The translations under genes were made by a program, and so were the position numbers. From Hydnum rufescens UP504 (taxonomy: Eukaryota; Basidiomycota; Agaricomycetes; Cantharellales; Hydnaceae): DNA of 26,915 nt. Where the stretch lies: contig MU129021.1 of the NCBI GenBank assembly GCA_014904985.1, forward strand, positions 92,132-119,046, given 5' to 3'. Below, one piece after another: positions 1 through 9,002 of the stretch; the first letter of the stretch is position 1; the number at the start of each line of letters is the position of its first letter. A model generated the notes under the pieces. The model was given only the letters and a program-made list of their open reading frames with translations, was not told the DNA's origin and ran no database searches.

Positions 1-70
1 ATTCATTCCCTTGCAAATTGTTTTCAAATTCAAATCAATCCTTTGCCTTCATTCCATTTTAAGCATATAA

Positions 71-523
71 TCACATTTGAAAAGAAAAACAGCTGTCTAG
101 TTCACGATCCTTTTGAATCAGAGATGACAAAGAAATTAACACATAGAACGTCTGACAGATCTCCAGTGGAGTGTTGTGATGGAATAAATGAGAGACATGA
201 AGGGAGAGATGGGTGGGAAATGGGAAATCCTTGGCTCCAAGAATGATTAGAGAAATTTCCCAAATGAACAATCGATGTGTTGGTAACTGATGGACAGTAG
301 GATCGTAATGAAGGAAGTTTATTTCCACGGGATTATATAGCCCTGGAAAATGAAGGGACACCTCTGGGAAATATAGCACCATCAATCCACTTGTGTCTTC
401 ACTCCAAGGCAAAAATAACTTCGCCAAACCTTTCACTGATGAATTGATGGGACAGATTGAATAGTCATTGGATATTCGTAAGCGCAGTAATCTCCTTCGG
501 GATAATGGGATTGATGCAGACAT
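71..523 (-). pseudogene. Decayed ORF of the tandem unit, copy 1
   Basis: This is the copy-1 counterpart of the minus-strand reading frame at 4171-4599. Both contain SGLMV followed by a tyrosine and a proline a few residues later, and both contain KDFPFP further on, but flanking residues differ because indels shift the frame between the copies. No family was recognised. The two copies agree better as DNA than as protein, so coding constraint has been lost or may never have existed. It is listed because the open frame spans 150 codons and is the only protein-like reading in the unit. A chance ORF remains possible. Confidence 0.25.
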
Positions 524-1344
524 GATGGTGATAATAGAACAATCTTGGGGATTTGCATAATTCAGTGTTCTTAAATTGCTTTCTGGAATTTATGCATTTA
601 ATTTCTTGGGGATGGGACTAATTAGACAGCCTGAGCCTTGCGATCACTTTTAGTTTTAATTGCCAGGGTGCATTTGATCACAAGCGGTTTTAGCAATTAA
701 TTTTGTGGTGATTCAATTATTCAATTCCCAGATTTGACTTGCTTTCGAGGGTCAGAAACACAATGATATTCATTTAACTGGGAGGGGGTGAAAGTCTGAA
801 AGAAGGATGTGTACATTGAGTTGGATCGGGATCCGAAACACAGTAAGACCAGACAATCTCAGCCAAAAACATAGGCCATCAGGACATGTTGTGATAACGA
901 ATTCCATCAATTTGTGAAGAATAAACGTGGGATCATTTTTGTCTGGTTAATGATGCCAAAATTGCCTAGTCGAATAGAAAGGAAGGGGTGAATCAATTGT
1001 GTATACATGCCCACATCAATGAGAACCACATGGGATAACCAACGTCAACAAATTATTCATCAGGACATGTAAGGGACAGGATTTTAGAATCGCTCATCAA
1101 TATATTGTCTGTATGAATAACTGATTCAAGGTTATGTTCTGCCATGCCAATTTCCTCTGTTTTAACAACACTGAGTCCTTAATTTGACTGTTTTTTAGAT
1201 TTCCTTGTTTAGGATTAGGAATGGGCTTAGGATTCCTAGGGTGGTACTTTGATTTTGTGCTTTGATTTGCCTTGAGCTTGTTCATTTCATTTCAATTTTT
1301 TTTTTTTTTCAAGTACTTTATTACTAGTATGTATAACATTTAAT

Positions 1345-1698
1345 TGAGTTTTTTAAACGGGTCACAAAGGTGGGTAGGGGAGACAGAAGGAGGGCTGGAT
1401 AGACTTGAGGGAATCGAATCGAGAAACAAAGGGAACTCAATAAAGTGCTGGAATCAAGGAGACTTGAAATAAAGTTGTGGAGCAAGAAAGAGCTGAATGA
1501 AAGTTGGCGAGATCGAGAAACTTGAATGAGTTTGTGAGAGTCCGAGAGGAGACTCGAGAACCAAAAGGAAGAGTTGAAGGAAAGCATGGACGATGAGCAG
1601 AAGCTGTGGGGACTGAGAAAAGCACAGCGGATTTGAAAAGTGCATAGGAACCTCGAGAGATGGCAGGGACTCGAAAGGTGTGCGGAACTTGAGAGATA
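1345..1698. repeat. Minisatellite, left part, copy 1
   Basis: Purine-rich degenerate tandem repeat built from about 20-30-bp units such as gactcgagaaccaaaagg and ggaacctcgagagatgg. It is the left half of an array that continues at 3241; the two halves are separated by an inserted LTR. The corresponding array in copy 2 (5505-6425) is uninterrupted. Long minus-strand open frames here (Ser/Leu/Phe-rich) are by-products of the repeat composition. Confidence 0.8.
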
Positions 1699-3238
1699 AA
1701 CAGTAAGAAGAAGGTTGAGCTCTGATGACTTCCAAATCAAAATCTGGTTCAGCATGTGTAGATAGAGCCTGTTTCGTTATTCAATGTGTGGTTCGCTTCA
1801 AAGGTTATCACTCTCTGCAAATAGTATTGTGTGTTTTTGGAGAAGGAATGGTGATATGATAGCCAATATCAATGATATATCATAGATCTTATAGAAGGCT
1901 TATATGTGAGGATGCCTTGTAGAAGGCTTATATGTTCATGTTGTGTTCATTCATTACGATATTTCGTGTCCCTTGTATGTCTCCTGGTCAAAATGCGATA
2001 TATCTGTGGGCATAAAATGGTCCAGTGCCTTGGTTAGTTTGGTTAGTATGCTTCAATCTTCTTTCACTTATTTCCATTTGCTTACGTTTCCTTGGATTCC
2101 AGCCAACCTCTAACCTTAGTCTGCAACTATCCTTGGCTTCAGTAATTTCATGTAGATGGCTTCCAGTAAGCTGGTCTCAAACACCTTGAAGCATGACTTA
2201 GCTCCAGATAGCTTTAGATAGACAGTTCTTAGATTATAACAGAAGTGTAGACAGTAGTTACAGTGGTATACTTCCAGAGTGAGGAGAATGGGGGATAAAA
2301 AATCTGCTAGCTTATAACTTAATCTGAAGTGTGGCTGTTCATGGAGCAAGAACAAAAGAGTAATAAAGCTATGAAATCCATAGTGATGTCATGGGGCTCA
2401 GTGAGTAGAACAAAAGAGCAAAAAAGAAAGATGTCATGATGTGGTCATACTGATATCATAATGTGATGTCATAGTGATGTCATTCATAAAGAAAACAAAA
2501 GTTCATAAAGTCAAAGTTTGCTGAGCTTGGAGTGAGTTTGAGCCATGGATGCACTGTCTTGTGAGTGTCTTGGAACTCATTGGGAAGTGAAATAAGGGAC
2601 CACTCCAGGTCTGGAGAATTAATCGAGCCAGTCTCAGTGTAAGGTTTTTGTACTGTATAATAAAGGGGAAAAAAAACAAGTGCATGCGTGTGATTTGATG
2701 CAGAGACAGCAGTTTGCGTCCAGTAATAGGCGTAGCTTAGTACTCATTCGATGGTATTTAACAGCTTTCTGCGGGCAGTTGAGCAGATCGGGATGCCAAC
2801 TGACAGAGAATCTTTTTTACTGATGGAGTTGATCTGATAGAATATGTGTTTGTAAAGTTCAGTTTAATCTGTTCTCGCGGTGCTCAGTCTGTGAATGCGA
2901 TTTTTTATATTCTTTCCCAGGGCAGGTTGTTCGAGAGAATGAAGGAACGACGGAGATATTCGGTTTTACTGGAATCTGATTTAATAGTTAAAGATGGCCT
3001 GGATAGTGCAGGTTTTGCACCGTTTGACTTGTGTTTGGTAGGTTCAAAAAGTGTGAATTGAGCTTTTCTAACGCGTTTATATGGGCATACCTCTCTGATC
3101 AAAACTGACGGAGTTATAGAATGAATTTGGTTTCTGCATGTAGCTGTAATTAATTTCATAATTGGTCATGTGATCGCCCAATGGCTGGAAGTAGTGTAAT
3201 TTCGCATTTTCTGATACTGGATGTTTTTATCTTCCACA
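1699..3238 (-). mobile_element. Truncated Gypsy LTR plus primer-binding region, inserted in minisatellite
   Basis: Read on the minus strand, this aligns along its whole length with the plus-strand LTR at 16200-17818. It begins TGTGGAAGATAAAAACATCC at 3238, as that LTR does, and ends around 1730 after accagattttgatt. The match continues past the LTR end through gtcatcagagctc and the ttcttct block, to about 1699. So this is a 5' LTR with its primer-binding region and a few bases of leader, cut there. It is not a clean solo LTR. The three TGACATCA boxes of the other copy are present here too (as TGATGTCA at 2384, 2464 and 2475), and a degenerate TATA-like block lies near 2310. The right flank is minisatellite DNA. 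No gag or pol remains. Confidence 0.85.
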
Positions 3239-3240
3239 GC

Positions 3241-3720
3241 GGGGGACTTGAGAAAAGGCGCAGGGACTCAAGAGAAAGGCTCGGGAATTGAGAGAAAGCG
3301 TGGACTGAGAGATAGCGTGGGACTTGAGAGATAGCGTGGGGACTAGAAGAGTGGGTAGGAACCCAAGAAGAAAGAGCAGGACTCAAGAGATAGGCTCGGA
3401 ATCGAGAGAAAGCGTGGGACTTGAGAGATAGCACAGGGACTCAAGAAAGGTGCAGGGACTCGAAAAGGTGCGTAGACCCGAGAAAAGGTGTGGACTTGAA
3501 AGGTGGTGTTGGAAACTCGAAGATTAGCTGGGACTCAAGAGAAGCATGGACTTGAGAAAAGCGCGGGGACTAAAAGATAGACGGGACTCAAAGAATAGTG
3601 CAGGACTTGAGGAAACACAAACTCAAAAAAGTCATGGGAACCTGAGAGGAGGAGCGCAGACGTATGGGAGGCTGGAACTCGAGATAAGGGCACAGAAACC
3701 CAAAGAGAAATCACAGAGGA
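3241..3720. repeat. Minisatellite, right part, copy 1
   Basis: Tandem array of degenerate ~20-bp units of the type gggacttgagagatagcgtg and gggactcgaaaaggtgcg. It continues the array interrupted at 1698 and is the counterpart of the right half of 5505-6425. It ends at the block gaggagctttgtttg, which also follows the copy-2 array at 6420. Confidence 0.8.
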
Positions 3721-4170
3721 GCTTTGTTTGCAACATATGACAATATTGCTGAAACAACAAAGTCATTGCTTAGGTGTGAACAGGAATCATAGTTTTCTTT
3801 GTGCGAGGCATTTCGGTCATGTGGCACATTTACATAAGCAGAAGTGCTTGTCTAAGCGCAATGAACTGTGAGAGCAAAAACCTTCACCTGCATTCAGCTC
3901 ATCTGAAGCTAAACCGAAATTGTAAACCCTAGAAATATTCCTTTTAATTATCACGAGGAGGAGAATGGAGTTCTGGAAGGACTTTTGCTGTCCTTTTATC
4001 CTTGTCCTGAGTTTGACATGATTTCCTTATTCATTTTACTTCTGACAGCTGTCATTCCCTTGTGAATCGTCTTCAAATTCAAATCAAATCCTTTGCCTTC
4101 ATTCCATTTTTAGCATATGAATCACATTTGAAAAGAAAGAACAGCTGTCTAGGTTCCAGATCCTTTTGAA

Positions 4171-5050
4171 TCAGAGATGACAAAGGAAATTACACATAGA
4201 ACATCTGACAGATCTCCAGTGAAGTGGGTTTGTGATGGAATAAATGAGAGACATGAAGGGAGAGATGGGTGGGAAAGGAAAGTCCTTGGGCTCCAAGATC
4301 GACAATAGGAGAATATTCCCAAACGAACAATTGATGTGTTGGTAACCAATGGGAAGTAGGATCGTAACAAAGGTGAAATTGTATTCATCCACAGATTTGA
4401 TGTAGGCCTGGAAAATGAATGGGATGCCTCTGGGAATATATGCCACCATCAATCCACTCATGTTCTCCACTCCAAGGTGGAAAACGACCTCGCCAAACCC
4501 CTTTCGCTCGATGAATTGATGGGACAGATCAAATACATCATCAGGATATTCATAGCGTGGGTAATGTCCTTCAGGATATGAGAATTTGATCGCAGACATG
4601 ATGGGTGATAATAGAACGATCTTGGGGAATTCTGCATAATTCAGTGTTCCTTAAATCACTTTCTGGAAGTTGGCATTTAATTTCTTGGGATGGGGACTTA
4701 ATTAGACACCTGAGCCTTGGCAATCACTTGTAGTTTTAATTCCAGGGTGCATTTGATCACAAGGCATTTTGCAATTAATTTGTGGTGATTCAATTTCAAT
4801 TTCCACATTTGACTTGGCTTTCAGGGTCAGAAACACATGATATTCTTTTAACTGGGAGGGGATGAAAAGTCACATGAAAAGAAGGGGTGGGTACATTGAG
4901 TTGGATCGATCCCTCCATACACAGTAAGACCCAGAACAATCTCAGCCAAAAACATAGGGCCATCTGGACACATGTTGTGATAATGAATTCCATCAATTCG
5001 GGCAAAGAAATAAACCGTGGGATCATTTTTGTCTGGGTAGACTGTGCCAA
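4171..5050 (-). pseudogene. Decayed ORF of the tandem unit, copy 2
   Basis: Two open stretches lie on the minus strand in different frames: 4796-5050 and 4171-4599. The downstream part contains GFGEVVFHLGVENMSGLMVAY and looks like protein rather than repeat composition. Upstream, the most protein-like reading is in a third frame and contains ARIDGIHYHNMCPDGP, so several frameshifts would be needed to join it. No family was recognised. The equivalent DNA in copy 1 (71-960) is broken in different places. An ancestral gene of about 280 codons is plausible, but this rests on impression rather than on a detected domain. Confidence 0.35.
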
Positions 5051-5504
5051 AATTGCCTAGTCAAATAGAAAGGAAGGGTGAATTTCAATCAGTTGTATAC
5101 ATGCCCATGTCAATGCAAACCACATGGGGAACTTCAAGCAAATTCAATTCATCAGACATTTGCCTAATTTGGGAAAGGATTTTAGAATCCACTCATCAAT
5201 ATTTGTTCTTGGCTTATGAGTAGCGCGGGATTCAAGGTATGTCTGGCCATGGACATTTTCCTCTGTTTTTTATACCTCTCTGAGTCCTTAATTTGACTGA
5301 TTTTTTTAAGAGTTTCCTTATTTAGGGATTCTAGGATACAGTTTTAGGGATTCTAGGGTGGTACTTTGATTTTGTGCTTTGATTTTGCTTGTTGGGTTTT
5401 GTTCCTTTCATTTCATCATTTTTTTTTTTCAAAGGTACTTTATTTTTACTAAGTCATGTATGAACAGTTGTAATTTGAGTTTTTAACTGGTTTGACAGAA
5501 GGTG

Positions 5505-6425
5505 GTAAGGGGAGACAGAAGGGGAGGGTGATAGACCTGAGGGAAGTCGAGAAATTGAGGGAGACTCAATAAAGTTGCTGGAATCAAGGAGGACTTGAAT
5601 AAAGTCATGGGAATCGAGGGTGGCCTAAACAAGTCACAGGAATTGAGAGAGGCTTGAATGGAGTCACGAGAGTCAAGAAGAGCTTGAACGAAGTCGCAAG
5701 AGTTGAGAAGAGCTTGAACGAAGTCACAAGAGTTGAGAGGAGACTCAGGAACTTGAAAGGAAGAGTTGAAGAAAGCACAGGACTTGAGAGAAAGGCATGG
5801 GGATTCAAAAAGGTGCATAGGAACTTGAGAGATAGCATGGGGATTCAAAAAGGTGCGTAGGAACTCGAGAGATAGCATGGGGATTCGAAAAGGTGCATAG
5901 GAACTCGAGAGATAGTGTGGGGACTCAAAAAGGTGCATTGAAACTCAAGAGATAGTGTGGGGACTCGAGAGAAAGGCATGGGGACTCAAAAAGGTGCGTA
6001 GGAACTCGAGAGATAGTGTGGGGAATCAAAAAGGTGTGTTGGAACTCGAGAGATAGCATGGGGACTCGAGAAAAGGCACGGGGACTCAAAAAGGTGTGTA
6101 GGAACCTGAGAGATAGCGCAGGAACTCGAGAGATAGTGTGGGGACTCAAGAAAAGGTGCAGGGACTTGAAAAGGTGCATTGGAACTCAAAAGATAGCACA
6201 GGGACTCGAGAAAAGGCATGGGGACTCAAAAAGGTGTGTAGGAACCCAAGAGATAGCATGGGGACTTGAGACATAGTGCAGGGACTCGAGAAAAGGTGTG
6301 GTGACTCGAAAAGGTGCATTGGAACTCAAAAGATAGTGCGGGGACTCAAGAAATAGTGCGGGGACTTGAGAAATAGTGCAGGGACTCGAAAAGGTGCATT
6401 GGAACTCGAAAGAAAGCACAGAGGA
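5505..6425. repeat. Uninterrupted composite minisatellite, copy 2
   Basis: The array has two zones. At 5650-5745 there are 30-bp units of the form gcttgaacgaagtcacaagagttgagaaga (shown here only as its key blocks, gcttgaacgaagtc and agagttgagaaga). From about 5775 onward, alternating ~20-bp units follow the patterns ggaactcgagagatagcatg and gggattcaaaaaggtgcata. Around 45 short units are present, many with CTCGAG. Open frames on both strands are repeat artefacts. The higher-order alternation of the two unit types suggests growth by unequal exchange of a two-unit block. Confidence 0.85.
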
Positions 6426-6667
6426 GCTTGTTTGTATGATGACAAAGTTGCCAAAAGCAACAAAGTCATTGCTTAGGTGCAGAACAGAATCACATCATTT
6501 CTTCATGGCAAGGCAATTTCCAGATTACATGGCACATTTACTTAAGCAGAAGTGCTCATCTAAGTGCCAATGAACTGTGAGAGAAAAAACCTTTGCTCAT
6601 GCATTCAGCAGGTCATCATGAATGCATAAACTGAAATTTGTAATTTAGAAGATGTTCCTTTTAATTT

Positions 6668-7255
6668 CGCCAGTGGAATAACACTTTTTAACATGGAATG
6701 GCATGGTAATTGCCCTACTAGAACTCAGCCTACTGGTCTTATTTTTTACTGTGCAATGTTTCTCCCTTAGTGCAAGAGTTTCTAAAGCCCATGAAGTTCT
6801 TATATCTTGGTGGGCAAAGGTTTTAAATTTCAAGTTGCCTCCCATGATGTCATTTCGTTTAGGGGTCCTGGTTTTAGTGCTGACCCCTTCCTCGTTCAGG
6901 TTATCATTAGAATATTGTAGGGTTTGTTGTTTAGCTTCATAATCTGCCTTTTGCTACCCCAGATGTGGACTCAGCTCTGATTCCTAATTTTTTTTTTTTT
7001 TAACTTGGACAGACTTTTGGCCCTTTTTAAAGCTTTTGCATTTTTCTAGTCCTTTCTTTATAAAATATTTTCTGTGATTTCAACCGAGGATAGATGTAGT
7101 CATACATGAGAGTTTTCAAATCATAGGTCTTTGTAAAAAAAGAAAAGCAACTCAAGAATTTGGGGGGGGAACATGAGAACAAGCTCTGTGGGAAAAAGAT
7201 GGAGGAAGAAAGGAAGAGGGATGGGGAAATTTACAAGAAGAGGGATAGGGAGAGT
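6668..7255. other. Gene-free spacer
   Basis: No convincing gene on either strand. It holds a 12-base T run near 6990 and A/G-rich low-complexity DNA at 7130-7240. The part from about 7255 down to 7170 would be the 3' flank of gene D. Short open frames at 6645-6942 overlap on opposite strands and show no recognisable protein wording. Confidence 0.5.
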
Positions 7256-7909
7256 TTACCATCCATCATCCTCACGCTCCAATGACAGGTCACCACAAAG
7301 TTCCTGGACCATTTGGGACCACAGGAGATCAGCATATTCATACTTGTTAATATTGTCCTTGAGTTCCGACCATTTGTGATCATAAAGTTTGAGTTGAAGG
7401 CCTTGAACAACTTGTGAGTAGCATGGGATCGACTCAGAATTGGGTGTAAAAGCAGAGATGGAAGAGTGGGGTTGGGTGATAGCCCAGGCGAGTCCCAGCA
7501 GATGAGGTGCAAATTGTTGATGAAGTTTGAAAGTGAAGAAAGGGTTGGATGAGGTTTCTTCCTGGGACATGATGTCCACAGTGAGTGTAAAGATTTGAGA
7601 AAACTTGTCTACCTGTGACTGCCCTTGACTGGCTATTGCTTTAGCATAAAGGTTGACTGAGTCCTTGTGGATTTTAACAGTTTCGGACTCTGTCTCCTTT
7701 AATTTTCAATGTTGTTCATCAAGAGAGTGGGTCTGGCAAGTGAGCACAGCCACAGCATCAATCATGGCCATGATTTTGAACTTGCAGGAGTCAAGGGTGC
7801 AATGGAGGAGGGAAAGAATTTTCGTGATGTCTTTGACATCTGATTTGTGCTTGTCATAATAGTTGACACAGATAGATTCAACATGGTTGTGATCAGGCTG
7901 GTCAGCCAA
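7256..7909 (-). pseudogene. Gene D: decayed homologue of the retrotransposon third ORF
   Basis: One frame reads from 7909 to the stop at 7256, broken only by a TGA at 7706 where CGA is the likely ancestor. The predicted product is about 217 residues, mostly helical and charged. It matches the product of 25256-26601 in order: VDKFSQIFTLTVDIM against VDHLAKIFIQAADIM, then FAP..L against IAP..L, then YDHKWSELKDN against KDDEWAEFKEN, then YEYADL against YELTDL, and finally REDDGW-stop against DDDTNGW-stop. The amino end is missing: the upstream frame hits TGA and TAA directly, so the start is lost or lies in another exon. No LTR, gag or pol of matching orientation lies next to it. Function unknown. 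Confidence 0.65.
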
Positions 7910-8065
7910 TTATCAGTATCCAACTAGATACTTCAAGGGTTGCATTTATATGCTCTAACTAGATATCAGACCCAGGGGGCCCCTAGCCATTAGGATTATT
8001 TATTTATTATTGATTATTGATTATTATTATATACACTAGGCTTGCCCAGTGGGGACCCATGCACC

Positions 8066-8096
8066 CAAGAAGAGCAGCCACAGGCTGCTCTTCTTG
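8066..8096. repeat. Hairpin module 1
   Basis: Perfect 14-base arms, CAAGAAGAGCAGCC and its reverse complement, separated by ACA. It is followed by a CAC-x2-TTGTAGC block, as in module 2. On the minus strand GGTATGT lies about 25 bases before the block, a 5'-splice-site-like sequence placed as in module 2. Confidence 0.8.
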
Positions 8097-8411
8097 CACA
8101 CTTGTAGCAAAATGAAAATTACATACCATAAATAATCACCCCTGCCACACTTGGGGCCCGGTTTATATGCACATGCAGGGTTTGTTAGGGCATTGGCATG
8201 GGGTCCTAACATGTTTGTGTGTGGCCTCGATTGCTCGTTCTCATGGGGTGGGCCTAGCTCACACATTCATGTGGCCCCATTTGCCCATTTGCATGGGGCC
8301 CAGTGTGCACATTTCGCGGGGGCTTATTCGGGGGTTTGTGTGGGTTTGTGTCCAGGGGGAGGCTATTTTGTCACCTAAAATAAAAGATGTGTTACTTTAA
8401 TGTAATAAAGA

Positions 8412-8444
8412 GCAAGAAGAGCAGCCCATGGCTGCTCTTCTTGC
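8412..8444. repeat. Hairpin module 2
   Basis: Perfect 15-base arms, GCAAGAAGAGCAGCC and its reverse complement, separated by CAT. It is followed by CACGATTGTAGC, close to the wording after module 1. On the minus strand GGTAAGT, a consensus 5' splice site, lies just upstream. A third partial copy (gcaagaagagcagcttacgc) occurs at 8688 with a decayed right arm. Confidence 0.85.
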
Positions 8445-8479
8445 ACGATTGTAGCTCCAGAAAGAAAGACTTACCTTGA

Positions 8480-8515
8480 GAGTACCACACAGCTGCCACA
8501 GTGGGTGTGGTACTC
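8480..8515. repeat. Inverted repeat with 11-base arms
   Basis: GAGTACCACAC (8480-8490) is repeated exactly as its reverse complement GTGTGGTACTC (8505-8515), with a 14-base loop. It lies 36 bases after hairpin module 2. It could be a transcript structure or a protein-binding palindrome; nothing decides between them. Confidence 0.75.
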
Positions 8516-9002
8516 ACATGTTCACAGTTTCATTCATGGGGTTTTGTTTCATTTGGTGGGTTTGAGGTCACAGGGCTTCAGGTCATGGGCTTCAGTCACG
8601 GGGTTTCAGGTTGTGGGTTTGGTGTTGGGGGTTCATGCAGGGTTCAAGATCTAGAAAATAAGGGCATTAGTTAAACATTAAAGCATTGCAAGAAGAGCAG
8701 CTTACGCTGCCACCTCAGTCAGCCACTTGGACTGGTCTCAAAAGACATGTTGAACCACATCAAATTAATTGCCTATGAGGCATCAAAATCCTTTGATCTC
8801 AAATAATTTCAATGCCATGACCTCAGGCAACAGACATGGTCTTTTGATCTCAAATAATATCAACATGGGGACTTAGACTACATAGATCAATGTATCAATG
8901 AGCTTCCAAGTTAAATTAATCAGTGTACATCTATTATCTATTCAAGAGACGAGAAACTACAAGATTGACAAGGACATGAATCCAACAGGATGACAAAAGA
9001 GC

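Larger units (their letters stand above)
1..4045 (+). repeat. Copy 1 of a tandemly duplicated repeat unit (left end cut by window)
   Basis: This stretch is a diverged direct repeat of 4046-6667. Bases 1-1345 align in order with 4050-5500: the same landmarks recur around the block reading cagctgtctag, the block cctttgaatcagagatgac, and a poly-T tract before the minisatellite. The tail 3720-3960 aligns with 6420-6667 (shared caacaaagtcattgcttaggtg and gcagaagtgct). Copy 1 is longer because a minus-strand LTR sits inside its minisatellite; without it both units are about 2.5-2.6 kb. Small indels and substitutions are scattered evenly, as in neutral decay. The unit could be one period of a longer tandem array, since copy 1 runs off the window. 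Whether it was once a transposable element is unknown; no terminal repeats were recognised. Confidence 0.8.
4046..6667 (+). repeat. Copy 2 of the tandemly duplicated repeat unit
   Basis: Direct repeat of 1-4045 with no LTR inserted. The order is a decayed minus-strand ORF region (4171-5050), a T-rich stretch near 5420, a minisatellite (5505-6425), and a conserved tail of about 240 bp ending near the shared block ccttttaatt at 6658. After that point the two copies no longer match, which places the right border of the duplication near 6667. It is the better-preserved copy for judging what the unit once held. Confidence 0.8.
7910..9002. other. Gene-free region with structured repeats
   Basis: No supported gene. 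It contains an AT-rich simple repeat (8000-8035), two near-perfect hairpins (8066-8096 and 8412-8444) plus a third partial copy (8688-8710), a long inverted repeat (8480-8515), degenerate G-rich repeats with ggggcccagt/ggggtcc blocks (8150-8370), and a short direct repeat tttgatctcaaataat at about 8792 and 8843. The right part is the 3' flank of gene C. Confidence 0.6.

Noticed and set aside
5483..6419. Several long open frames on both strands in the minisatellite, giving Ser/Leu/Phe- or Lys/Arg-rich products
   Set aside because: They follow the repeat unit in every frame, lack any domain, and are present only because the repeat has few stop codons.
1345..6425. CRISPR-like array in the regular 20-30-bp repeats
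   Set aside because: Units are contiguous and degenerate with no unique spacers, and the genome is eukaryotic.
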